Made by a program: the position numbers and the translations under genes. A DNA stretch of 9,303 nucleotides, taken from an uncultured Phascolarctobacterium sp. (GTDB lineage: Bacteria > Bacillota > Negativicutes > Acidaminococcales > Acidaminococcaceae). Below, one piece after another: positions 1 through 7,013 of the stretch; within the stretch, counting starts at the first letter, position 1; each line of letters starts with the position of its first letter. The notes below the pieces were generated by a model that saw only the letters and a list, made by a program, of their open reading frames with translations, searched no databases and was not told the DNA's origin. The stretch is taken from NCBI GenBank assembly GCA_900554395.1, contig USHB01000049.1:1-9303 (forward strand), written 5' to 3'.

Positions 1-3
1 TTC

Positions 4-75
4 GATAAAAAATAAAGCCCGGCATCAAAGTTTCATTGTGCTGTTAAACCAACTACAATTCTTCCGGGCGTCTTT
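4..75 (-). terminator. Possible terminator with a large loop after the CoA-disulfide reductase gene
   Basis: Read on the minus strand, GCCCGG (69-64) can pair with CCGGGC (22-17). The flanking AAAG and CTTT extend the stem after a two-base bulge, and ATTTTTTAT follows. The loop of about 41 nt is far longer than in a normal intrinsic terminator, so this could instead be a larger folded 3' element or chance. It is placed correctly to end transcription of the gene stopping at 148. I see nothing else in bases 76-147. Confidence 0.35.
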
Positions 76-147
76 ACATAAATAATGTTATTAATCTATT
101 TTACCAACAGCCGCCCTTTGTGTCAATAAATTTACACATTTTTGCTG

Positions 148-1834
148 TTATTTGCTTTTTTCGGTTTCATAAGGCCAACCGCTCATGCTTCCTTCAAGGC
201 TCTGAACATTTTTATAGCCCGCAGCACGCAGCATTGTTTCGGCTTCATAGCCGCGCAAATCAATCTGGCAGCTGCATACAAGTTTGGCCTCTTTGTCAGG
301 CAAAGTTTCACAGCACTTGCTGCGCACTTTATCAAGCGGCAGGTTTACAATGTTGCAGCATCCAGCAATATGGCAGGCTTTAAATTCGCCCGGAGTGCGC
401 ACATCAACCAAAGTGTAATCCTTTTCCTTGCGCAGTTCTTTAAAATCTTTAGGGTTAATGCTGCGCAGGCGGCCTTCAATTTTATTCAGCAGCACATTTG
501 CTGCCGTTGCAATATTATCAATCGGTCCGTTAAACGGCGGAGCATAGCCGATATCAAACTCGCTTAAATCTTCAAGCGCTGCGCCCATGCTGATTGCCGC
601 CACCAAAGTATCAATGCGTTTATCGACGCTTTGCCCAACTGCCTGCACGCCGATAACCTTATGCGTTTTTTTATCGGCAAAAAGCTTCAGCACAATGCGC
701 CCGGCGCCCGGCATATAACCCAAACGGTCAAAGCCCGGCACAATTACACTTTCAAAATCAATACCGGCTGCCGCAGCAGTACGCTCGTTTAAACCTGTGC
801 TGCCGGCTTCAATGCCCGGCATACGGCACAGTCCCGTACCCAAAACGCCGGGGTATTTAACCATATCGCCGCAAATATTATCGGCAATTATACGCCCATG
901 CTTGTTGGCTGTGCTGCCCATTGGCGCAAAAATTTTACTGCCGCTTACGCGTTGCGTGTTTTCGGCACAATCGCCGCCTGCATAAATGCACGGGTCGCTC
1001 GTCTGCATATATTCATTAACGGCAATGGCACCAGTTACGCCAATTTCAAGCCCCGCTTCACGCGCAAGCTCCACATTCGGACGTACGCCTACCGCAACAA
1101 TAACCATCTGTGCGGGAATAGTTCGTTTATCCGTCTTAACTGCACTTACACGTTCTTCGCCTTCAAAAGCAACCGTTTTTTCACCCAAATATAAATTTAT
1201 GCCTGCTGCGGCAACAGGTTTGGCTGCAAGCTGCGCCATTTCCAAATCAAGCATCTGCGGCAAAATACGGTCCTGCATTTCCACAACGCTTACTTTAACG
1301 CCAATGTTGTTAAAAGCCTCAGCCAGTTCCATGCCAATAAACCCGGCACCTACAATTACCACATCCGTTACGTTATTGGCTGTAATTTCAGCTTTAACCT
1401 GTTCTACTTCCCACGGAAACCAAAAGTTATGTATGCCTTTCAAATCTGCCCCGGGAACAGGCAGGCGTAGCACCTGTACCAAGCACCAAAACATCGTACG
1501 GCATATCTTCCGCCGTTCCCGTTTCTTTATTAAGCACCGTTACAGTTTTGGCAGCACGGTTAATCTTCTTTGCTTCATGGCGTATTAAAACATCAATGCC
1601 CTTGACATTTTTAAAATAATCCACATCGCGTGCAATCCCTTGCGGCGTATGCGTAAACTTATCAAAATTTTTAACTTCATCACTTATATAATACGGAAAC
1701 CCGCACGCGCCGTAACTTACAAGTTCTCCGCGTTCAATTACCATAATTTCCGCATCTTTATCTCTGCGGCGCAGGCGCGAAGCAGTTTTCATTCCTGCCG
1801 CCACGCCGCCGATAATAAGAACCTTTTTTGCCAT
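148..1834 (-). pseudogene. CoA-disulfide reductase / NAD(P)H oxidase with C-terminal rhodanese domain, one frameshift
   Basis: This is an FAD-dependent pyridine nucleotide-disulfide oxidoreductase of the CoA-disulfide reductase type fused to a rhodanese domain. Such enzymes reduce CoA disulfide, persulfide or polysulfide with NAD(P)H in the cytoplasm. The start is the ATG at 1834, nine bases after GGAAGGAG (1851-1844). The N-terminal part (about 125 residues) has the FAD motif GGVAAG (9-14) and the single redox cysteine in GACGFPYY (C44), the CoA-disulfide reductase hallmark. After the shift come an NAD(P)H-binding GAGFIG motif, the second FAD motif YAGGDC and the YAPPF segment. The rhodanese domain follows, with its active-site loop CQIDLRG (Cys codon 268-270). 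The frame breaks near 1458-1465, in the strand just before PVPGAD, at a doubled CAGG unit. Upstream sequence ends in a wrong-frame tail and downstream sequence lacks its own ribosome site. Everything else is intact and total length (~565) suits the family, so the lesion is recent, switchable or a sequence error. Confidence 0.85.
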
Positions 1835-1873
1835 AAACTTCCGCTCCTTCCGTTCGCAAACTTCTATACTTAT

Positions 1874-1879
1874 ATTATA
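1874..1879 (-). promoter_or_regulatory. -10 element for the CoA-disulfide reductase gene
   Basis: A perfect TATAAT on the minus strand lies 39 bases before the ATG at 1834, in a very AT-rich stretch. No good -35 hexamer sits at 16-18 bp. The place where one would be falls inside the terminator stem of the preceding operon. The upstream operon is terminated just before this site, which supports an independent promoter here. Confidence 0.5.
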
Positions 1880-1881
1880 TA

Positions 1882-1921
1882 ACAAAAATCAAAATGCCAC
1901 AGCAAATAAACGCCATGGCAT
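1882..1921 (-). terminator. Intrinsic terminator of the three-gene operon
   Basis: On the minus strand, bases 1921-1894 form a continuous 11-bp stem. Six Watson-Crick pairs (ATGCCA with TGGCAT) are followed by T-G, G-T, G-C, C-G and G-T, closing a six-base TTTATT loop. A tract TTTTGATTTTTG follows directly. The G-T pairs only become G-U pairs in minus-strand RNA and the T-tract lies on that side, so it serves the operon ending at 1941. Confidence 0.8.
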
Positions 1922-1940
1922 AAAAAAATACATTATAAAT

Positions 1941-2291
1941 TTATTGTTTTCGCATTTCCTTAATAATCAGCGAAACAGAAGGCTGGGTAATGCTGAACAG
2001 ATTAGCCAGAAATACCTGCGTTAAATGTTCGTCCTTATATAACCGCCATATCTCTGCGTTGCGTTCGTCTTTGCCATAAAAAGGGCGCAGCTTTATCTCC
2101 CGTGTTTCTATGCAGAAGCCACGGTCTGTTAATACCACTACCCTGCGGCTGCCGTCGGCATCTGTTATTTTAAGTTCCAGCGCCTTGCCGCCGCTCTCAC
2201 AGCGCAGGTTGATGTTATAAGATTCTACTTCTGCCTTCCCCACTGCTTTTTGTATCATGGTCTGGTTAAACGGTATGTCTTTTATATCCAC
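1941..2291 (-). CDS. Small protein with a C-terminal helix-turn-helix, possible regulator
   Basis: A 116-residue cytoplasmic protein with no signal peptide or membrane segment. The GTG start at 2291 is chosen because AGAGGTG lies five bases upstream, inside the 13-base gap after the preceding gene. I do not recognise a named family. Residues 1-75 look like a small alpha/beta region with an alternating polar/hydrophobic pattern. Residues 79-115 read as a helix-turn-helix: a leading helix NAEIWRLYK, then LTQVFLANLF, the turn SITQPS, and a recognition-like helix VSLIIKEMRK. That pattern (LA, short turn, Q-P-S-V-S) resembles DNA-binding domains of small repressors. It is the last gene of an operon behind two secreted proteins and ahead of a clear terminator. 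A transcription-regulator role, perhaps autoregulatory, is inference from the motif and position. Confidence 0.65.
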   Translation of the reverse strand: MDIKDIPFNQTMIQKAVGKAEVESYNINLRCESGGKALELKITDADGSRRVVVLTDRGFCIETREIKLRPFYGKDERNAEIWRLYKDEHLTQVFLANLFSITQPSVSLIIKEMRKQ

Positions 2292-2304
2292 CTTTTCACC
2301 TCTT

Positions 2305-2760
2305 TTACCTTGCTGCTGTTTTGCGCTGCAATATTTTCAGCGCCATAGTATAGGCGTTGCGCATGGTTTTATCGCCGCCTACGGCTTTCGGCGTTGTATC
2401 TGCCCCTAAATCAGCGCATACATTGCCTTTATCATCTACTATGTAGCTTGCCCCTATAATATATTCGCTGCCGAAGGTGTTAAATAAATACAGGCTTACC
2501 GATGATGCTGCGCCTGCCATGTCTTCTCCCTGCCTTAAGGATGCAAGGAAGGCTGCATCTGTATATTTTTCTTCGGCAAAGAAGGCAAGGTAGTATCTGC
2601 CGTCTTTTTTTACGGTATTTACGCTGTCGCTGTCTATATAAAGCACGCCTACATCTGTTTTGCCTGCTTCAAGCAGGGTTTGTGCAAGTGTTGGCAGGGG
2701 CAGCATGCACAGCGCTGCTGCCGTAAGACAGGTTGCCATCAGTCCTTTTATTGTTTTCAT
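2305..2760 (-). CDS. Small secreted protein, surface-adhesin-E-like pattern
   Basis: A 151-residue exported protein. Residues 1-26 form a signal peptide with a Lys-containing start, a hydrophobic core rich in Ala and Leu, and a TLA-Q cleavage site. No proper lipobox precedes a cysteine, so it is probably soluble in the periplasm or surface-exposed rather than a lipoprotein. The mature part contains VLYIDSDSV, YYLAFFAEEKYTD, SLYLFNTF and YIVDDKGNV. This recalls small secreted proteins of diderm Firmicutes with a surface-adhesin protein E-like fold (VYID-S, then YLF, then Y-D-G), but the resemblance is loose. The start ATG at 2760 has an AGGG ribosome site about nine bases upstream. The preceding gene ends 18 bases earlier and the helix-turn-helix gene starts 13 bases after, so all three are one operon. 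Function unknown. Confidence 0.8.
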   Translation of the reverse strand: MKTIKGLMATCLTAAALCMLPLPTLAQTLLEAGKTDVGVLYIDSDSVNTVKKDGRYYLAFFAEEKYTDAAFLASLRQGEDMAGAASSVSLYLFNTFGSEYIIGASYIVDDKGNVCADLGADTTPKAVGGDKTMRNAYTMALKILQRKTAAR

Positions 2761-2778
2761 TGGCTGTTACCCTGCTTT

Positions 2779-3198
2779 TTATTTTGCAGTTTCATTCTGC
2801 TGCATGGGGCTTAAGGCAAAGTCTGTCATTTTGTTTTCTTTGTTGAAGGCAAAGGTGATGCTTACCAGTTTTTCTTTGCTGAAGGAACCGATATAGGTTA
2901 CATAGTCTACGTTGTCATAACGCTGGAAGGAGTAGAATTTGCTTTCTTTTAATCTGCCGAAGCGTTCCTGTACCTGTTTTTTAAGTACGTCGTAGGCTTG
3001 TTCTGTTACTTTGGCTTTTAAGGTATTGTCAAAGCCATTGCTAAAAGTGTTGTAGTTAGGTGCTTCAAGAGTGAAGGCTGCTACAAAGTTTTCGGCTGCT
3101 TTTTGTTCTTTGTTTAAGTCGCCGCCGTCTGCTGCAAAGACAAGTGAACAGATTGCCAAGGTGAAAATTGCTGTTAAGGTTAAGATAAGTTTTTTCAT
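2779..3198 (-). CDS. Small secreted protein, DUF3887/NTF2-like
   Basis: A 139-residue exported protein and first gene of the three-gene operon. Residues 1-22 are a typical signal peptide: MKK, a hydrophobic stretch, then VFA before ADGG. The mature part begins with a helix (KEQKAAENFVAAFTLE), followed by FSNGFDNTLKAKV, a second helix AYDVLKKQVQERFGRLK, and then alternating strands ending in VSITFAFNKENKMTDFALSP. This helix plus curved-sheet order, with a closing motif of strand, NKENK turn and F-LSP, resembles DUF3887/NTF2-like domains often found in secreted or lipid-attached Firmicute proteins. Family membership is inference from pattern only. The ATG at 3198 follows a strong GGAGG site with a seven-base spacer. 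Function is unknown; export and neighbours suggest a cell-envelope role. Confidence 0.8.
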   Translation of the reverse strand: MKKLILTLTAIFTLAICSLVFAADGGDLNKEQKAAENFVAAFTLEAPNYNTFSNGFDNTLKAKVTEQAYDVLKKQVQERFGRLKESKFYSFQRYDNVDYVTYIGSFSKEKLVSITFAFNKENKMTDFALSPMQQNETAK

Positions 3199-3228
3199 GG
3201 GTTTACCTCCGATAAGAGTAGTTTCGCT

Positions 3229-3244
3229 TTATGTAAGTACATAA
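3229..3244. promoter_or_regulatory. Perfect 16-bp palindrome, operator candidate
   Basis: TTATGTA and TACATAA are exact inverted arms around a two-base AG centre, 31 bp before the start of the first secreted-protein gene at 3198. The surrounding 3199-3279 region is AT-rich and should hold the operon promoter, but I cannot assign a convincing -35/-10 pair. The palindrome would overlap or lie just downstream of any promoter here, a classic repressor position. The helix-turn-helix protein in the same operon is a candidate binder, by inference only. Confidence 0.35.
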
Positions 3245-3279
3245 GCATTTTTATTTGTATATATGGTTTTATTGATAGT

Positions 3280-3308
3280 AATAAAGGCGGGACAAACCCG
3301 CCTTTATT
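3280..3308 (-). terminator. Intrinsic terminator of the adhesin gene
   Basis: A perfect 12-bp stem (AATAAAGGCGGG with CCCGCCTTTATT) encloses a five-base loop at 3292-3296. It lies about 40 bases after the adhesin stop codon. On the minus strand the stem itself ends in CTTTATT, a modest T-tract. The longer T8 run is on the plus side, so the hairpin could also stop plus-strand transcription. No plus-strand gene is visible, so its useful direction is minus. Confidence 0.75.
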
Positions 3309-3346
3309 TTTTTTGAACTCGTTGCGTTTTTAAGCAAAGTGCTTAA

Positions 3347-6300
3347 TTATTTAGCTTCTGCCTGTGCTGCGCGTTCTGCTGCAAGTTTGGCATGGCGTTC
3401 TTGTTGTGCTTTAATTTTTGCTTCTTTTGCTGCTTTTTTCATTTCTTCTGCTTTAGCAAGTTTAGCTTCTTCTGCACGTCTTACGTCGGCTTCTGCCTGT
3501 GCTTTTTTAATTTCGGCTACTTTTTCGGGAGATTTGCGGCCGAATTTCCATGTTGCGCCAATGCCGCCCATTACTTCGTCGCCACTGGTAGATACGGAGA
3601 GGCTCAGCATGAAGTCGCGGTTCGGATAATGGAACAGGCCAAGTGCTGCTCCGGTTTCATCACGATACTGGCCTAAGCCTACTGCAACTTCGGTCGGAGC
3701 TGCCGGGTCATAGCCCATGGTGCGCAGGTTAGCGATAGCTGCTGCCATTGCGCCTACTTTGTCGATGCGGTCTTCGAGATGGTTAACGCGGCTGTTCAGG
3801 TCTGCTACACCCTGTTCGAGGTTGCCAACGCGGTTAGCAGTTTCATTCAAGCTAACATCGTTGCCACTTACAACGTCGCCGCCACCAATGTAACCGCCAT
3901 CGCCAACAGTAATTTCGTCATGTTTAATGCTGGTGCCGTTTTCGCCGCCTACGGTTACACCATTGTCATTGATAACGGTCTGGTTTTCACCGCTGCCGAA
4001 AGTACCTTTGCCGAAAGTACCTTCGTTAGCAGTTACTTTACCATCTACTAATCCTACGCCACCAATAGTACTATTGCCTGCCGTAATACCGCCGTTAACA
4101 GTCAAATCACCGCCAACAGTTACATCGCCTTTAACGCCGGTATGTCCTTCAGTTGTAGGAGGTACAGTGCCTTCGCCACCTTGACCTGGTTCGGAAGAAG
4201 TAATGTTTTGGGTTTTATCTTCAAGTGCAGATACACGTCCTTCAAGGTCTTCCAAAGTATAGCGGTTACCATCATGGCCAGTGAAATTAACAGTGCCGTT
4301 AAGATTAATAGTTCCATTTGTAGATACGCTGAAATAATCTTCAATAGTAGTAGTCCAGCCGTCTGCAGCATTGCCAGTACGTTTGATACCTGCTACATCT
4401 TCATTAACAGTAGCAAAATCTCCTGTTAAATCTTCAAGAGAAGCACCAACTTCTTCAAGGTTATAATTATCGCTGAATACATTGTGAGCACGTACATTGC
4501 CATTACCAATGTAAACACTGTCGCCTACTTGTACTTCATCAGCATAAACGATATCTGTAGTTATGCTCGTAGAACCTATATAAGTTTCACCAACAGTTAA
4601 ACTGTTTGCCGTTACATTACCATTAGTATCAACATTAAACGCGCCATTTGCTGCGCTGAAAGAACCATTAGTATTTGCTACAACTGCTCCATTGCCAACA
4701 TTCATGCCATTAGCATCAAAGCTGGTTGCACCTTCAATAGTAGTAGTCCAACCTTCTTCATCACTGCCAGTACGTTCAATACCTGCTACGTTAGCATTGG
4801 TTGTATCAAAGTCTCCCTGCAAGCCGGCAAGTTCAGCACCTACAGTTTCAAGGTTATAGTTTTTGCTGTACACATTATTATTAGCACGCAAATCATTTAC
4901 AGTTACTGTTCCGGTAGCACCATCAAGCTGTATGCTATTGCCTACTGTTGCCATTCCATCCGGACCTACTGCAAAGGCACCATTATTAATGGTTACATAG
5001 CCATCATCAGTTACTGCTAAAGTGTCACCACCGATAGTCGTTACTCCATCATTATATTTAATAGATTGGGTATTATCACCTATTGTATTAAGCGTATATT
5101 TAGTAGTACCATCCGCATTTACAGTTACAAAGTCATCACTTGTAGTAACTTTGCCGTCATTAATATTTGTTTTTCCGTTCGGAGTACCAAAGGTAGTACC
5201 AGCTTCATCAATAGTAACAGTGCTGGTTCCATTGCCCGTTAATCTTACAGTACCATCCTTTAACGTTATCATACCATTACCATTTCCAACGGTCGTTAAG
5301 TTTAAACCACCGTCAGTCATAGAAATAGATTCGCCTTGGCCGTTTTGCATTGAAATATCATCATTTTCATCCACTCTCAATGCTCCGTTGCCAGCGCTAA
5401 GTGTTTTAGTAACTACACTGTTTGCACCAATGCTATTTGCAATAACCTGACCCGTTGTGCTATTAATCAAAATACCGGTACCATCACCAACATTACCGAT
5501 ATTAACTAAACCAGTACTTCCGTCAACAGAAACAACGCCTTCAATGCTTGTTACGCCTTCGCCATAAGGTAAATCTCCATCATTACGATGAATACCTGCT
5601 GTATTGTCTCCAATATTACCAACACTACCTGTTAAATCTTCAAGAGAGTCACCTACAGCATCAAGCCCTGCACCTACAGTTTCAAGGTTATAGTTTTTGC
5701 TGTACACATTATTATTAGCACGCAAATCATTAGCAGTTACTGTTCCATTTACTCCATCAAACTCTATATCTGTCCCTACATTTACATATCCTTCAGGACT
5801 TACTGTAAATGTGCCATTGTTTATGGTAACAAGACCTTCATCAGTTACTGCTAAAGTATCACCGCCAATAGTCGTTACTCCATCATTATATTTAATAGAC
5901 TGGGTATTTTTACCAATTTCTTCAACAGTTACATCCAGTTCATTTAAATCTGCTCCGGAAGTAGTTACAAAATTGTTGCCTTTAAAGTTGTTGCCAGTAA
6001 CATTACCATCATTAGTTGCCATAAAGCGGCCATTACCTATGGTACCATCTGCAATTAAATTGCCATCAAACGCAGTAGTATATTCATTAGTACCTTCCAT
6101 ATTAATGTTTTGAGTTTTATGGTTAAGGTCTTTTAAATCAGTAACATTACCTTCAACAGTAGTGCTTAATTCGCTTACATCAACACCGTCAACAGTCGCA
6201 CCATCCTGCAATATAATATTGCCGCCATTTTCAACTTTACTATCAATATTAATATTACCGTTATAATCCACTACAACTTGACCTCGAGACAGCGAAGCTT

Positions 6301-6991
6301 GGCCATTAGCGGTAATATAGAATCCTCCTGTTTTTTGAGTAATACTATCTACATATAAACGATCATTTACAACAGTTTTATAACTTCCGTCAGTATTTTG
6401 TATTCTTTCGATGCCTGCAACATTATTAATAGTCTGATTAGCTAATCTGAAATTCAAAGTTTCGCTACCAACAGTAAGTACATGATCAGCAGCCAAAACT
6501 CTATGACCATTTAAAGTTATTCTGTCGAAAGAACCATTTGCAGCAGTTACATTACCATCAACATTTACATTACCGGTAAAATTAGTAACACCGGCTGTTG
6601 CAGTCATGTTTTGAGTTCTTTCATCAACTGTTTTCAAACTAGCTGTACCAGCAACTACATCGCCAGAAGTAACCAAGCTATTTGCAATTATATCGCCATT
6701 GTTATCAACAATAAAACTACCAGCACTATTACTAATTGTATTAGCAGTTACTGAATTTAAAGTTAAATCAGTACCACTTAAAGCAGTGGTAAGCTTATCT
6801 TCTCCGATAGTTAAAGTACCGGTTACAGGATGTTCTTCAGTTAGAAACCCAACTTTTTCTTCTGCAACAATACCCTGTCCATCTAAAGATACAGATAAAT
6901 CACCAGCCATAACCGGAGCAGCATAGAACACTGCCATTGTGCTTACGGCTAACATACTTGCTAAAATTTTGCTTTTTTTACTTTTAGCCAT
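3347..6991 (-). CDS. YadA-type trimeric autotransporter adhesin with C-terminal helical extension
   Basis: A 1214-residue outer-membrane adhesin, expected to assemble as a trimer that displays its passenger on the cell surface. The ATG at 6991 is chosen because AAAGGTG lies six bases upstream; the GTG three codons earlier is part of that ribosome site. Residues 1-29 are a signal peptide (Lys-rich start, AAPVMA before GDLSV), without the extended signal region common in proteobacterial relatives. Residues 30 to ~1045 are a Gly/Asn/Thr/Val-rich passenger with no cysteine, built of short NGxVTA-type beta repeats interrupted by TQxI and AGIxR motifs. Residues ~1047-1076 form a coiled stalk (RVGNLEQGV, RVNHLEDRID). 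Residues ~1077-1153 are the YadA anchor: AMAAAIANL helix, then four strands ending in GGIGATWKFGRK. Unusually, 61 Ala/Lys/Glu-rich residues follow (1154-1214). The gene has its own promoter and structured leader, and a terminator after it. The bound target cannot be read from the sequence. Confidence 0.93.
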   Translation of the reverse strand: MAKSKKSKILASMLAVSTMAVFYAAPVMAGDLSVSLDGQGIVAEEKVGFLTEEHPVTGTLTIGEDKLTTALSGTDLTLNSVTANTISNSAGSFIVDNNGDIIANSLVTSGDVVAGTASLKTVDERTQNMTATAGVTNFTGNVNVDGNVTAANGSFDRITLNGHRVLAADHVLTVGSETLNFRLANQTINNVAGIERIQNTDGSYKTVVNDRLYVDSITQKTGGFYITANGQASLSRGQVVVDYNGNINIDSKVENGGNIILQDGATVDGVDVSELSTTVEGNVTDLKDLNHKTQNINMEGTNEYTTAFDGNLIADGTIGNGRFMATNDGNVTGNNFKGNNFVTTSGADLNELDVTVEEIGKNTQSIKYNDGVTTIGGDTLAVTDEGLVTINNGTFTVSPEGYVNVGTDIEFDGVNGTVTANDLRANNNVYSKNYNLETVGAGLDAVGDSLEDLTGSVGNIGDNTAGIHRNDGDLPYGEGVTSIEGVVSVDGSTGLVNIGNVGDGTGILINSTTGQVIANSIGANSVVTKTLSAGNGALRVDENDDISMQNGQGESISMTDGGLNLTTVGNGNGMITLKDGTVRLTGNGTSTVTIDEAGTTFGTPNGKTNINDGKVTTSDDFVTVNADGTTKYTLNTIGDNTQSIKYNDGVTTIGGDTLAVTDDGYVTINNGAFAVGPDGMATVGNSIQLDGATGTVTVNDLRANNNVYSKNYNLETVGAELAGLQGDFDTTNANVAGIERTGSDEEGWTTTIEGATSFDANGMNVGNGAVVANTNGSFSAANGAFNVDTNGNVTANSLTVGETYIGSTSITTDIVYADEVQVGDSVYIGNGNVRAHNVFSDNYNLEEVGASLEDLTGDFATVNEDVAGIKRTGNAADGWTTTIEDYFSVSTNGTINLNGTVNFTGHDGNRYTLEDLEGRVSALEDKTQNITSSEPGQGGEGTVPPTTEGHTGVKGDVTVGGDLTVNGGITAGNSTIGGVGLVDGKVTANEGTFGKGTFGSGENQTVINDNGVTVGGENGTSIKHDEITVGDGGYIGGGDVVSGNDVSLNETANRVGNLEQGVADLNSRVNHLEDRIDKVGAMAAAIANLRTMGYDPAAPTEVAVGLGQYRDETGAALGLFHYPNRDFMLSLSVSTSGDEVMGGIGATWKFGRKSPEKVAEIKKAQAEADVRRAEEAKLAKAEEMKKAAKEAKIKAQQERHAKLAAERAAQAEAK
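3350..3532 (-). other. Post-barrel Ala/Lys/Glu helical tail of the adhesin
   Basis: Codons 1154-1214, after the last anchor strand (ATWKFGRK), encode a highly charged segment rich in Ala, Lys, Glu and Arg, for example RRAEEAKLAKAEEMKKAAK. It lacks Gly and aromatic residues and has only one Pro at its start, so a long helix or coiled coil is likely. In the known anchor topology the C-terminus faces the periplasm, which would place this tail there. Confidence 0.75.
4343..4479 (-). repeat. Diverged passenger repeat, partner of 4736-4872
   Basis: This stretch aligns without gaps to 4736-4872 at an offset of 393 bp (131 codons). Shared elements are the TTTIE segment, AGI(K/E)RTG, and the run up to the YNLE(E/T)VGA motif. 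Identity is moderate, so it looks like an older duplication than the 834-bp pair. Confidence 0.6.
4836..5084 (-). repeat. Passenger direct repeat, C-terminal copy
   Basis: This ~249-bp unit aligns gap-free to 5670-5918 at an offset of 834 bp (278 codons). The first 62 bp (4836-4897) are identical in both copies. The last ~68 bp differ at only four positions, while the middle has diverged. It encodes the block running from TQSIKYNDGVTTIGG to DLRANNNVYSKNYNLETVGA, about residues 637-719. Confidence 0.85.
5670..5918 (-). repeat. Passenger direct repeat, N-terminal copy
   Basis: First copy in the protein (about residues 359-441) of the repeat also present at 4836-5084. Both begin with TQSIKYNDGVTTIGG and end with the NNNVYSKNYNLETVGA segment. 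The identical outer parts and diverged centre suggest either gene conversion at the edges or selection on the coil-to-beta junctions they encode. Confidence 0.85.
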
Positions 6992-7013
6992 CTTTATCAC
7001 CTTTCCCGTTTTT

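Noticed and set aside
120..1588. Several plus-strand frames across the reductase gene
   Set aside because: All are antisense to a clearly conserved enzyme, with no ribosome sites or recognisable motifs.
4120..4371. 83-residue minus-strand frame inside the adhesin, Leu-rich
   Set aside because: It is an out-of-phase reading of the adhesin gene with no ribosome site; its hydrophobic look comes from the frame shift of Thr/Asn-rich codons.
4343..5918. CRISPR array or mobile element suggested by repeated DNA
   Set aside because: The repeats are in-frame coding repeats of the adhesin with multiples-of-three offsets, without regular spacers, transposase or terminal inverted repeats.
5022..6113. 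Plus-strand frames of 138-142 residues rich in Val, Pro and Ser
   Set aside because: They are mirror translations of the repetitive adhesin passenger; the repeats keep the antisense frame open.
3347..7000. GTG start three codons upstream of the chosen adhesin ATG
   Set aside because: That GTG is part of the AAAGGTG ribosome site itself; the ATG at 6991 has normal spacing from it.
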